Both the position numbers and the translations under genes were made by a program. 64,000 nt of DNA, from the NCBI RefSeq assembly GCF_023667495.1, contig NZ_JAMOZL010000010.1, positions 273,525 to 337,524 on the forward strand, in the 5' to 3' direction. Positions 46,101 through 54,629 of this stretch are shown here, piece by piece. The stretch is from Dyadobacter sp. MSC1_007 (lineage in GTDB: Bacteria > Bacteroidota > Bacteroidia > Cytophagales > Spirosomataceae). Under the pieces are notes generated by a model, which was not told where the DNA came from, did no database searches, and saw nothing but the letters and a program-made list of their open reading frames with translations. Numbering within the stretch: position 1 is the stretch's first letter; each line of letters starts with the position of its first letter.

Positions 46101-46826
46101 GCTGAATGGCGTATTGGCCGCTTTGGTTCCATAGGTGCCCTCAGCAACCCATACCTGCTGGATCGCCGGATTTATCGCCGCCGCCTGGGTGGCGTAATAC
46201 ATTCTTTTGAGCGCATGGTCCCAGCTGCTGCCGTCGCCGGGTGTGGAAATGTCGCCATCAACGTACAGGATGCCATTTGCGTCGGGTTTTGCCTCGGCAG
46301 CAGGGTCGTAGCTGCTCACGCTTCCGTTGACCGTGAAGTTATCGATGGCTGAGTAATAGCCGTTGGACGAGGAGCTATTCGAAACAACCAGTCTTATCTT
46401 GATCGTATTGCGGAGCTCAGAAACGGTTTTCGTGCGTGTAATCAGTTGGAGCGTCGAGGACGAAGTAATAGAACTTCCGTAATTCTCTCCGTTGACCTGT
46501 ACCTGGAAAGTTGCATTGTCGCCGGAGAGCCGCGAAAAGGAAATGCTTGTGAATTCCGCCTGGTAGCCCTCTTTCATCGTGATGGTCAGAATGTAGACAT
46601 GGTTATATCCATTGAGTGCCATTCCCGGGTTGCCCGAGTAATCGCGTGAGTAGAGCGTCGCCCCGGTGGACGTCCAGGCTGCCGTCATATTGGCGTTGAT
46701 ACTGGTGTGCGCGTTGAAATTTCTGTTGTTAAAGTCATGGTTGTATATCACCGCCGCGTGGGCGGTGGCTGCAACCAGCAGTGCGCAAAACAGTGTGAAA
46801 AGGGATCGTAGAGCTTTTGTGTTCAT
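43167..46826 (-). CDS. T9SS-exported right-handed beta-helix surface protein
   Basis: The 1219-residue protein has a signal peptide (1-24, ATAHA), an N-terminal beta-sandwich (about 30-170), then two stretches of parallel beta-helix repeats (about 185-520 and 530-870) of the kind GGAIYLNNSSPTIANC, each rung ending in short Asn/Ser-rich turns. Further beta domains (about 880-1060) include a fibronectin-like VSFQAKKQENTAYLQW region. The C-terminus (about 1144-1219; ALYPNPAV, then GNYTVEVQ) is a type IX secretion type A sorting domain, so it should cross the outer membrane and be anchored or released. Beta-helix proteins include polysaccharide lyases and adhesins. No clear catalytic motif stands out, so an adhesin-like role is equally likely. 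It is divergent from an HTCS, which may control it. Confidence 0.88.
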   Translation of the reverse strand: MNTKALRSLFTLFCALLVAATAHAAVIYNHDFNNRNFNAHTSINANMTAAWTSTGATLYSRDYSGNPGMALNGYNHVYILTITMKEGYQAEFTSISFSRLSGDNATFQVQVNGENYGSSITSSSTLQLITRTKTVSELRNTIKIRLVVSNSSSSNGYYSAIDNFTVNGSVSSYDPAAEAKPDANGILYVDGDISTPGDGSSWDHALKRMYYATQAAAINPAIQQVWVAEGTYGTKAANTPFSLTNGVAYYGGFSGYESDLRERSVTSSPVTLQGLGGNVITATGAGASTRLDGFFITAGTGFSSGGARLGGAIYLNNSSPTIANCIFNGNNTDPAAADGKGGAIYLLNSNPLVLQCLFILNTAKGTTSGQGGAIYIDGSSPTIRNCTFSKNEVGANSAPGNGGAIYIAGSSSPVIENNIIWDNADPASPDGKSSISGSGTPTVAYSLIQGGFAGGTSILDTDPQFTNAAELDFRQVKGSPVTNAGNPATDLSAFPKTGDDSPITLDGERRLTSSAIDLGPYEVAPSTIWYVNAASTAPVPSGESWASAFTRINDALSVATSGDQIWIARGLYDDEGSSLAMIHGVKIYGSFVGNETAVNQRPLPIVHGEPATATVFLSFNGPAFDNYQNNLTRDDLLDGLTITGALGTEGGAIRNVDASPTIANCAFIDNSAFDGGGGVYNYNSSPLIINTLFKSNNVMFGSGGAINNKSGSNTILINCVIVENSASEFSGAIFNDGSTITLLNCTVSGNSQSVPGTINGYYGNVTVRNSIIYGNGSGISNNDGTVTVTYSLVEGMTASDTDHNLDGGTNPQFTSPTDWTLLACSPAINRGTNDALPGIPNPSTDLVNNLRIYNVQTDMGAYEMQAIPGPGTLPASGETVALPVYAGATSLTSDCKTFGLIEPTGAPGTLGNVTIKAFLAAGNTVADGEKIFVKRHYDITPSGTDGPAKVTLFFAKADFDAYNQAYGNANNATLPANLKVMQYHGTSPYGFPGTYSGKTELITDVTVTESADQTMYLVSFNASGFSGFFISGQSEEALPVTLVSFQAKKQENTAYLQWKTSSEINSRSFEIERSSNGKQWHRLGEVLARGSESALTDYSYTDSSPMAGTNMYRLKMIDRAADRLDGSFAYSRMVSLDFGAESAALYPNPAVGVSKVSLKGLKTEDIRHIRLFNMSGKAVSEPVLRQGSFHIGQIGAGNYTVEVQMSDGTKRPLKLIVTH

Positions 46827-46849
46827 AGTTCAGGCTGGTTATGTGTGGC

Positions 46850-46857
46850 TATTTTTG
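46850..46857 (+). promoter_or_regulatory. Putative -7 element of the third HTCS gene
   Basis: TATTTTTG matches TAnnTTTG exactly in the 168-base region shared with the divergent beta-helix gene. It would give a leader of about 130 bases. No -33 TTG is clear. Confidence 0.3.
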
Positions 46858-46994
46858 ATCTGCAATGATCGCCAGTCCGAACGCGTAGAATTGTCAAATT
46901 TTTGGCATTTACTGTTCATTTTTCGTCAGGAACCGATTTTTTTGGAACACTTTCATCGTAAATTGGCCCTGAAAGCACAGCTATCTGAAGAAAC

Positions 46995-49900
46995 TTGTAC
47001 ACCGTCTGCCGCCAAGCCTTTTTTTTATACCTGTTGATCCTCCAATCACTGTTGGCAGGCGTCGCGTGCGCGCAGTCTCCCGGGTTCCCCGAGCCGCAGC
47101 ATATCACAGCGCGGCATGGGTTGCCGCAAGGTTTTGTACCTGGAATCGTCCAGGATTCGCTGGGCTTTATCTGGATGGCGACCCGCGATGGGCTGTGCCG
47201 GTATGACGGACATCATTTCAGGGTATTTCAGCCGGGCGACGGGCAGGTTGCGTCTTTGTCGTCATTGGGGCTGGAAAACGTACAGTCCGGGGCCGACGGT
47301 AAGATCTGGATCGTGACAGACCCCGGGCATATTGATCTCTTTGACCCGGTACGGGAGACGTTCATCAATTTTTCCCGTCAATCATTCTACCAAAAACATT
47401 TTGGAAAAAGGTTTCTGAGGGATATGTTCCCGGACAGCCAGGGCAGGCTATGGCTGATTTTCGATGGTCCCGGTGTTACGTCGATAGACAAGCAGCAGCG
47501 TATTCGCAGGTATGAATCAGCGGATACGGCCGGAATTGCCCACATCACGGTGCGGCATCTGACGGAAGACCGTAATGGGACGATCTGGGCTGCAACCCAC
47601 AAGGGGATTTTCCAGTTGAAGAAAAACACCGGCACATTTGTCCGTTACCAAACACCCGATCCGGAATTCGCACAGATCGACAGGGTTGCTTACTCATTGA
47701 AACAACTCAAAAACGGGAGGTTACTGATCTTGTCAAAAAACGGCATGGCAGTGCTCAACCCGGTTTCAGGGGAGTGCAGTTATCGCCCGCTGTCGCCGGA
47801 CCGCAATGCGCAATACCGGCACCCGATCGTGAGCGATAGTAAAGGGAATGCCTATTTCTTTCGGATGAATGGCATTTACAGGCTCGACAGGCAGGATAGC
47901 CTGGCGGTTTTCCCGTTTCAGCCCGATGTGCAGGAGTACAAAAGCCTTTTTATCGACCGTTCCGACGTACTGTGGGCGGGTACCAACGGGCAGGGAGTCC
48001 GGAAATTCAATCTCAGGGCAGGATATTTCAGCACAAGCGCTTATAAAACCGGCTTTGTGAAGGACCTTTTGATTGATTTTCTTCACTTTCCCGCCGATGA
48101 AGCCGGGAAGCTGCCAGCCGACCCATTTCCTTATAATTTTCGATACGCCTTTGAAACGCCCGATCAAATGTGGTTTGCAGTAGGACAGACGCCTTTGTAC
48201 CGCTATGATTTGAGGAGCAAAAAGCTGGAAACCATTCCATTTCCCGTCAATATCAAGGATATCAAGCGTGCCGAGCTGGCCGTCAGCCTTTCGCGCGATC
48301 CCGACGGACGAATGTGGGCGTTTTATGACAGCCTGATGGTTTTCTGGGACAAAGGTAAATGGGAGCGGTTTGCGCATCCGGTCAGGCCAGGCGTGGTGTC
48401 AGCAGTGTTGCAGATGGTGGTGGATAAGCGGTTTATATGGCTGGCAACTGCCTCGCAAGGCCTTTACCGGGTCGATAAAGCGGACGGCAGTATCCGCAGG
48501 TTTGGAAATATACCGGGTAATGCACGGTCGCTGAACAATAATAACCTTTACTGCCTCTTAGCGGACCCGCTGGACGACAACCTGCTCTGGATCGGTACAT
48601 TCGGAGGCGGCATGTGCAGTTTTGATAAGCGAACGGGCTTATGCAGGCGGCTGTCGAAGCAAAATGGATTGCCCAACGACGTCGTGTACGCCGCCATTCC
48701 CGACCGGCAGGGCAATGTGTGGGCGGCGACTAACCAGGGGCTCTGTCAGGTGGACAGGAATACGCTGAAAGTTCGCATTTATACCCGTGAGGATGGATTG
48801 ATCGCCGACGAGTTCAACCGTTTTCATGCATTGCAACTGCCCGACGGCCGCATTTTCCTCGGCGGGATCGAAGGTATCACTGCTTTTGACCCTAAACTCA
48901 CCAACGAAGACCGTTACCAACCGTCGGTTTATGTTACCAGCATTCAGATTAACAACGAACGATTGGTGCCCGATGTGAACGATGGCGAAACGCCGGTTGC
49001 CACCCTTTCGAATATCGAACTGCCTTATGACAGGAACTTTCTCAGCATCGAATTCGCGGCCATGCAGTACAATCGGAGCGATAAAATCAGGTACCGCTAC
49101 CAGCTCGACGCCGTGGACGAAGCCTGGGTGGAAAGTGAAATTCCTGTGACCAAGTACACCGACCTGCGACCCGGTAACTATCTTTTAAAACTGAATGCAT
49201 CGAATACGCTGGGCGTCTGGAGTCCGGAAGTACGGCAACTGACGATCGTGATACATCCGCCCTGGTGGCTCACGTGGTGGGCGTATTTGCTTTATTTTAT
49301 TGCAATGGCGGCTATTTTGTACGCGGTTGTGAGGACTTATGTTAACCGTTTGCGATTGAGGCAATCCGTTTTGTTCAAGCAAAAACAGGTGGATTTCTTT
49401 TCAAATATTACCCATGAATTCCGGACGCCGCTCACCCTGATCCTCGGCCCGGCAGAGCAAATGCTCGATGAGCAGCGGAGCGAAAAGGATTCAAAACGGC
49501 TTACATTGATCGATCGCAACGCGAAGCAATTACTGGGTCTTATCAATCAGCTGCTGGATCTTTCGAAACTGGAAGAAGGGACTGCCCGGGTGGACACCGC
49601 CTGGGGCGACCTTGCTGATTTTATGGAACGGCTGGTCCAGACTTTTCAGATCGCCGCACAGGCTAAGGAGGTTATCCTGCATTTTAACATAGAATGTAAA
49701 AGTTGTTATTACTGGTTTGACCATGAAAAGCTAGAACGCATTATCAATAACCTCTTGTCCAATGCTGTCAAATTTGCGGACAAGGGGGGTAAAGTTTGGG
49801 TTGAATTAAGATCTGCGCAAAAAGGCGTGGAAATTGTGGTAGGCAACACCGGGGCAGGCATTGCTGAAAGGGATCTTGAAAAGGTATTCGAACGGTTTTA

Positions 49901-50897
49901 TCAGGCGGGTTCAAGCGCCGGTTACCGGGAGGGGACGGGCATCGGACTTGCACTTGTGAAGGAGCTTGTGGCGCTTCAGGGCGGTGAAATATCGGTAAGC
50001 AGCGGCGTCGATAAGCATACTGTATTTACCCTGAGAATGCCCTACCGGCAGGGCGATGTTCCAAATGGAAAGGCCGTTGCCTCCGATTTACGACATTTGA
50101 CGCCGACCAATGGCAAAGAGCTGGTCCATGGGCACGTTGCGAATATCCTGCTCGTGGAAGACAATGCGGGGCTGGCTGGCTTTATTTCGGATAGTCTGGC
50201 AGAAAAATACCGTTTTCATCTTGCCGCAAATGGTGAGGAAGCCATCGCTTTGGCATTGGAAGTAATGCCTGATTTGATCATCAGCGACGTAATGATGCCG
50301 GTCATGGATGGTTATACTTTTTGCAAAAACATTAAATCGAACCTCGAAACGAGCCATATCCCCGTTGTTTTGCTCACCGCCAAATCGGCCCTTGAAAGCA
50401 GGGTGGAGGGGCTTGAACTGGGCGCGGATGATTACATTACCAAGCCTTTTCACATGCACGAGCTGCGGCTGCGCATTCGCAACCTGCTCGACAGGCAGCG
50501 AAGGCTCTATGAACGCCTGCACGCAGAATTTACGGCACCGGCACCATTGCAACCCGCCGACACCAGTGGGCAGTCCGATCCTTTCCTGGCCAAACTTTAT
50601 GACATTCTGGACAGCCGTCTCGAAGATCCCGAATTCGGGGTGAACCAGCTTGTGCATGAAATCGGGATGAGCAACAGCAGCCTGAACCGGAAGCTAAAAA
50701 CGCTGACAAACCTCCCGGCAGTGGAACTGATCCGTAATTATCGCCTGAAAAAAGCCGCGTCGTTACTCACAAACGGAATTCCTGTGTCGGAGGCCGCATA
50801 TATTGTCGGCTTCGATAACCTTTCCTATTTTGCCAAATGTTTCAAAGACCTGTACCAGATGCCGCCCAGGGACTTTGCCGCGAAAGGTGGTGTTTAA
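46995..50897 (+). CDS. Hybrid two-component system (HTCS), third in the window, TTG start
   Basis: This 1300-residue HTCS has a signal peptide (about 1-26, ACAQS), a periplasmic Reg_prop double propeller (about 30-660; IWMATRDGLCRYDG, LLWIGTFGGGMCSFD), a Y_Y_Y domain (about 690-750), one membrane helix (about 762-784), a kinase with H807 (ITHEFRTPLTL), an ATPase domain (GTGIGLALVKELV), a receiver with D1098 (DVMMPVMDG), and an AraC helix-turn-helix at the end. The start codon is TTG: an in-frame TGA stands at 46986-46988 and no ATG lies between it and the signal peptide. There is no SusC/SusD pair beside it. The nearest candidate target is the divergent beta-helix gene. Its stop codon overlaps that of the opposing gene at 50894. 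Confidence 0.93.
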   Translation: MYTVCRQAFFLYLLILQSLLAGVACAQSPGFPEPQHITARHGLPQGFVPGIVQDSLGFIWMATRDGLCRYDGHHFRVFQPGDGQVASLSSLGLENVQSGADGKIWIVTDPGHIDLFDPVRETFINFSRQSFYQKHFGKRFLRDMFPDSQGRLWLIFDGPGVTSIDKQQRIRRYESADTAGIAHITVRHLTEDRNGTIWAATHKGIFQLKKNTGTFVRYQTPDPEFAQIDRVAYSLKQLKNGRLLILSKNGMAVLNPVSGECSYRPLSPDRNAQYRHPIVSDSKGNAYFFRMNGIYRLDRQDSLAVFPFQPDVQEYKSLFIDRSDVLWAGTNGQGVRKFNLRAGYFSTSAYKTGFVKDLLIDFLHFPADEAGKLPADPFPYNFRYAFETPDQMWFAVGQTPLYRYDLRSKKLETIPFPVNIKDIKRAELAVSLSRDPDGRMWAFYDSLMVFWDKGKWERFAHPVRPGVVSAVLQMVVDKRFIWLATASQGLYRVDKADGSIRRFGNIPGNARSLNNNNLYCLLADPLDDNLLWIGTFGGGMCSFDKRTGLCRRLSKQNGLPNDVVYAAIPDRQGNVWAATNQGLCQVDRNTLKVRIYTREDGLIADEFNRFHALQLPDGRIFLGGIEGITAFDPKLTNEDRYQPSVYVTSIQINNERLVPDVNDGETPVATLSNIELPYDRNFLSIEFAAMQYNRSDKIRYRYQLDAVDEAWVESEIPVTKYTDLRPGNYLLKLNASNTLGVWSPEVRQLTIVIHPPWWLTWWAYLLYFIAMAAILYAVVRTYVNRLRLRQSVLFKQKQVDFFSNITHEFRTPLTLILGPAEQMLDEQRSEKDSKRLTLIDRNAKQLLGLINQLLDLSKLEEGTARVDTAWGDLADFMERLVQTFQIAAQAKEVILHFNIECKSCYYWFDHEKLERIINNLLSNAVKFADKGGKVWVELRSAQKGVEIVVGNTGAGIAERDLEKVFERFYQAGSSAGYREGTGIGLALVKELVALQGGEISVSSGVDKHTVFTLRMPYRQGDVPNGKAVASDLRHLTPTNGKELVHGHVANILLVEDNAGLAGFISDSLAEKYRFHLAANGEEAIALALEVMPDLIISDVMMPVMDGYTFCKNIKSNLETSHIPVVLLTAKSALESRVEGLELGADDYITKPFHMHELRLRIRNLLDRQRRLYERLHAEFTAPAPLQPADTSGQSDPFLAKLYDILDSRLEDPEFGVNQLVHEIGMSNSSLNRKLKTLTNLPAVELIRNYRLKKAASLLTNGIPVSEAAYIVGFDNLSYFAKCFKDLYQMPPRDFAAKGGV

Positions 50898-51373
50898 AGC
50901 CCCGTAATCGTGTACATCACGGTAGTGGTATAGGTTTTCACTGGCAGCATGACGGAAAGCCCTTCGATTTTATATTGAATGGGGATATTGTCGCGGTTGC
51001 CCGAAAACAGGGTCAATAGGCCTGAGAAAAACGGCTGGCTTGTGCTGGATAGCTGGATATAGCTCGTCCCGCCGCTCAAAATAGCCAGGCCGGTGCCCGT
51101 GCCGGTACGCTGCACAGACAATTTCAAAGAAGAGTCCCAGTTAGACGTAACGCTTTGGTGTACTTGTACCGTCCACACGACCACTGCGTTGACTTTCAGC
51201 AGGGTATGTGAGGCAATGCTGGTTTCGACATGCTCGTAATTTTTGCCGGCTTTGGAAATTGTGGAGGACAATGGGGATATCGACCATGCAGAGCCGCTGT
51301 TGATCGAAATGCTCTGTCCGAAAGCGGTCGCGGCCAACAGGCAGGCGACGCAAAAACAAATGCTTTTTTTCAT
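50894..51373 (-). CDS. Secreted beta-rich subunit-like protein of the usher-like cluster
   Basis: The 159-residue protein has a signal peptide (1-19, TAFGQ) and a mature chain of about 140 residues rich in Ser, Thr and Val with alternating patterns of beta-strands and no cysteines. It ends in a strand, TYTTTVMYTITGL, that resembles the last strands of the other two subunit-like proteins here (TVTYTLANQ; VTIRYTMVDN). I know no family for it. Because its start shares one base with the preceding gene's stop (TGATG), it is translated with the cluster. It may be a tip or minor subunit; this is inference from position and fold pattern. Confidence 0.7.
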   Translation of the reverse strand: MKKSICFCVACLLAATAFGQSISINSGSAWSISPLSSTISKAGKNYEHVETSIASHTLLKVNAVVVWTVQVHQSVTSNWDSSLKLSVQRTGTGTGLAILSGGTSYIQLSSTSQPFFSGLLTLFSGNRDNIPIQYKIEGLSVMLPVKTYTTTVMYTITGL

Positions 51374-51912
51374 CAGTTATCTACCATCGTATAACGTATC
51401 GTAACATTTGATGTGCCGCTCCGGATATCGGCATAGGTCTGTATTTCAAGAGAATAGGTGAGTTTGAAACCGTGCGTTCCGTAACCTGTCCCGGTATATG
51501 CGCCTTTGATATTATCAATAAAACTTACCGCCGAATTGGTCAGGTAAGTGTTCGTTGTAATATAACTGTTACCCCCGGTAAAGCCGAGTCCATCGCCTAT
51601 GTAGGGCGAAATAGCCAGGCGAAGACTGATCCCTGCCGGCAATGTGCCCACGACATCGCCTTTGATAGCGCGTGAACCGCCGGAAGTTACAGCCGATGAA
51701 AAGATCAGCCAGTTTGCCGCATTCGAAGTTCCTGTGCCGATCGCATTGCCTGCTTCCGTGGGTGCGGTCATCTGTAAATTGAAGCTCGTTGAGCCCGTCG
51801 GGAGGATATCCACCAGTGCGACCGACGGCATAGTAAGGCTCACGTCGACAGTCGCCTGCGCCAGCGAGCCTGCGCATTTCAGGAGGACCAATATGAAGAA
51901 TGCATACCTCAT
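51373..51912 (-). CDS. Secreted pilin-like subunit, paralogue of the 55502-56062 protein
   Basis: The 179-residue protein has a signal peptide (1-19, GSLAQ) and a beta-rich mature chain. It lines up along its length with the first subunit of the cluster: MPSVALVDIL against VPDVALLDLE near the N-terminus, then FIDNIKGAYTGTGYGTHG against LISNIGSAYTASGPSNGH, and TYADIRSGTSNVTIRYT against KYADLRASSTAVTVTYT at the end. The two are therefore diverged copies of one secreted domain. Its start overlaps the usher-like gene's stop by 4 bases (ATGA). A role as second fibre subunit is inferred; the family is unknown to me. Confidence 0.78.
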   Translation of the reverse strand: MRYAFFILVLLKCAGSLAQATVDVSLTMPSVALVDILPTGSTSFNLQMTAPTEAGNAIGTGTSNAANWLIFSSAVTSGGSRAIKGDVVGTLPAGISLRLAISPYIGDGLGFTGGNSYITTNTYLTNSAVSFIDNIKGAYTGTGYGTHGFKLTYSLEIQTYADIRSGTSNVTIRYTMVDN

Positions 51913-54617
51913 TTTTTTACAGATACTTCAAAATTCTTTTCCGAAAAGTGGATCCTTTTTTCATTTGGCCTGATCCGGAATACCAGATTAATGGTTTTGT
52001 CGGCATCCAGCGCCAGCTGCCGTTTGCCGTCTTCGATCACAAAGCGGTCCTGACCGCCGGGAATAAATGCGGAAAGATCCCAGGTGCCGGGCTTCATTTC
52101 TTTGAAAGAAAACTCTCCCTTTTCATTCAGTTCAGTGAGAAAGCTGGTCTCGCCGTTGGTCAGTTTTATGAGTACAGCCGGTTTTTCTGCCAATGCGGAT
52201 GCGACGCCGTTCTGGCTTGCTTTCACAAATTCGGCTTTGCCGGTGATATTGCCGGTACGCGTCAGCGGTATATCAATGACATTAAGGCTGTCGCGTTTTA
52301 CATCTACCAGCATCGGCATCCGCACGTTTGGCACAACGCCGTCGGCCCGCGCCTCGTTTTGGGTAATGCTCAGATAGTAACGATCCGGCGCGACACCTTC
52401 GAAAGAGAATGTCCCGGTACTGTCGGTCATGAACTTATGGCTGCCCAGCTGGATAAGGTTGCCTTGTTTGGGATAGCCAAAGCCCGTGAGCTTTCCTTTA
52501 ACGCTGCCGATGTCGCGTTTTTTCGACAGCGGGACATTCAGGCGCAATGCGTACCTGGCGGTGAAAAATAACGTGTTCTGGTCCCTGTTCCCTGCATTAG
52601 GAATGTACGAACGGCCTCCGGATACCGAGAAAACGTGTCTTTTGACATCCAGCGACAGGGAAGCGTCCACGAAGGTCCGGCGGACGTAAAGTTCATCGGG
52701 GGCATAGTTGTTACGGTAAAGGAAGCTGGCATAAAAACTCCTTTTAATGCTGATCCGGGCATTGCCTCCGTAAAAAAACAGGTTCTCGACCACATCCGAT
52801 GACGAAAACTTGCTGGTATGCTGGTGCTCGAAATAGCCACCGACCCAGATCCACGGGAAAAGTCTGACCGTCGGTTGCGTCAGGTTGGAGAATGATTCTC
52901 TCTTGCCCGCATTGTCAGCCGCCAGGTAGTTATGCGAATAGCCATATCTGCCCTGGTAGAAGATGGCAAATTTTTCGGACTGGTGATAATAGGAAAAATT
53001 GCCAAAATCCTCCGAGTAATGATACGCTGAGGGCTGCTGACGGTCTTTGCGTTCGGCCGTCGAGTAAAATAGAAAGAAACGGTTGCGCTTGTCCGCCTGG
53101 TAGGAAATGAATGCTGTATAGCTGCGGTCTTTTGGCGAAATACTGTAAAGAGTCGCATCCAGGCTGGGGTTTACATCGGAGAAATTGTTACTGCCACCGA
53201 TGGTAAGCTTTCTTGTTATATTAAATCCTAAATTGGTATTAATGAGCAAACTGTTGTTATAGAAGCCATAGAAATGTTTGCCAGCATAGATCACGTTGGT
53301 AGTGAAGCTGATCCATTTTTTTGAAAGCTGCATTCTCATAAATGCACCATAATCCCTTTTCTTGTTCGCTTCCCCGCTGCTCACCTCAGTCTCCAGAGTG
53401 AAATCCCTCGTGCGAACGCTGCCCGATAACCCCGCAAGGTGCGACCAGAACGGCTGGTGGCGAAATACCACATGCTTGGCGACGTAATGCAGGCCGATCT
53501 GCGCCGACTCACTGATTTTGTAAATAAACTTCCCGCCAAAAGATTCTTTCTGATTGGGGAAGAATCTGGCCTTCTGATAAAAAACAGTGTATGCTACTTT
53601 GGTGAACTGTTGCTCTACGCGCAACCCACGCCCGAAACGCCCGTATTCCATCAGGTTATTGAGCTGTAAAACGTAATCACCAGCCGAAATGAAAAGCTTT
53701 TTTTTATAATGATAATCAACCGAATACTGGTCGTAGGTGCCCGCTGCCGGGAATATGAACTGATTCGGGCCGCGGAAGGTGAAGTCCAGGTAATGCCTGC
53801 TGTTCTGATCCACAAAACCCTTACCGGTAGCAGTGTACTGGTAAGCAGCAACTTGTCGGCCGCCATACCGGTAGGATAGGTAGCCCGCGCCGATCTCGAT
53901 CGGAAAGCGAAAGTACGGGTCTATTTTTTTGATTTTGGAGGAAAAAACAGGAATACTCGTGACGGTATAAACCGGTGGTTCCGGTGCCGTCATCAATACG
54001 GTAAGGCTGGAAGCGCCCTGCCAGGCATTGTTTTCCGTAACCGGTATCACCTGGGATACGACAGTATTCATTTTTGCATTCGGTTCGAGGGACAGGGTAT
54101 CGTTGCCACTATCGATTTGGCCCAGGTCTGTTTTCAGGATAAATTTCTCGCTGTTGTTTCCGGAATTCCGGATCAGGTAAGTAACACGCAGCGTGTCGCC
54201 TTCCTTCACAAATTCGGGCTGGCTTACGACAAAGACTTCAATTTTACGGATCTGCCGGATTGTGACTGTAACCGGCGCATTGGTCTGTGCTTCCCTGGTT
54301 TTTATCCCGAAAGTCACAAGGTAATCTCCGGAAGGGCATTCGGCAGGCGTGCCGATCACGAAAAAATAGCGGAGGGTTTGCTGGCCTGCCGTGCGTTCGG
54401 GTTTCCGCTGTGATAACAGCCGCCATTTTTCAGGCAGGTGTATCGACTCCTGCAAGGAATCCGGGAGCGGTGAGGAGGATTTTACGTCAAAAAATAGTGT
54501 GAAATGACCGCCGGGAACGATCGCTCCCGGCGCATTGGACAAAGTGACATAGACCGGCGATTGACAAAGTCCTGCCAGATTGATCATCAATAAGAATATG
54601 ACTAAAAGTCTGATCAA
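51909..54617 (-). CDS. Usher-like outer-membrane barrel protein
   Basis: The 902-residue protein has a signal peptide (1-18), two N-terminal Ig-like domains (about 20-115 and 120-225; VKEGDTLRVTYLIRNSGNNSE is a CARDB/COG1470-like strand pair), a long region of alternating strands rich in Tyr, Phe and Gly (about 235-690) that reads as a large outer-membrane barrel, and two C-terminal beta-sandwich domains of the carboxypeptidase-regulatory type (about 700-775 and 785-880; FMTDSTGTFSFEGVAPDRYYLSI, split here as one repeat). This order, periplasmic N-domain, barrel, C-terminal Ig-like domains, is that of fimbrial ushers, but I cannot see a specific usher signature, so the call rests on layout and on the chaperone-like gene 12 bases upstream. 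Carbohydrate transport or a plain surface barrel are alternatives. Confidence 0.7.
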   Translation of the reverse strand: MIRLLVIFLLMINLAGLCQSPVYVTLSNAPGAIVPGGHFTLFFDVKSSSPLPDSLQESIHLPEKWRLLSQRKPERTAGQQTLRYFFVIGTPAECPSGDYLVTFGIKTREAQTNAPVTVTIRQIRKIEVFVVSQPEFVKEGDTLRVTYLIRNSGNNSEKFILKTDLGQIDSGNDTLSLEPNAKMNTVVSQVIPVTENNAWQGASSLTVLMTAPEPPVYTVTSIPVFSSKIKKIDPYFRFPIEIGAGYLSYRYGGRQVAAYQYTATGKGFVDQNSRHYLDFTFRGPNQFIFPAAGTYDQYSVDYHYKKKLFISAGDYVLQLNNLMEYGRFGRGLRVEQQFTKVAYTVFYQKARFFPNQKESFGGKFIYKISESAQIGLHYVAKHVVFRHQPFWSHLAGLSGSVRTRDFTLETEVSSGEANKKRDYGAFMRMQLSKKWISFTTNVIYAGKHFYGFYNNSLLINTNLGFNITRKLTIGGSNNFSDVNPSLDATLYSISPKDRSYTAFISYQADKRNRFFLFYSTAERKDRQQPSAYHYSEDFGNFSYYHQSEKFAIFYQGRYGYSHNYLAADNAGKRESFSNLTQPTVRLFPWIWVGGYFEHQHTSKFSSSDVVENLFFYGGNARISIKRSFYASFLYRNNYAPDELYVRRTFVDASLSLDVKRHVFSVSGGRSYIPNAGNRDQNTLFFTARYALRLNVPLSKKRDIGSVKGKLTGFGYPKQGNLIQLGSHKFMTDSTGTFSFEGVAPDRYYLSITQNEARADGVVPNVRMPMLVDVKRDSLNVIDIPLTRTGNITGKAEFVKASQNGVASALAEKPAVLIKLTNGETSFLTELNEKGEFSFKEMKPGTWDLSAFIPGGQDRFVIEDGKRQLALDADKTINLVFRIRPNEKRIHFSEKNFEVSVKK

Positions 54618-54629
54618 TATCTGAGGAGG

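Noticed and set aside
43167..46826. Assignment of the beta-helix protein as a pectate lyase
   Set aside because: Beta-helix rungs alone do not show lyase activity, and I see no clear catalytic Arg/Lys and calcium-binding acid pattern.
51900..52571. Plus-strand open frame of about 223 codons over the usher-like gene
   Set aside because: It is antisense to the C-terminal domains of the 902-residue protein and shows no independent support.
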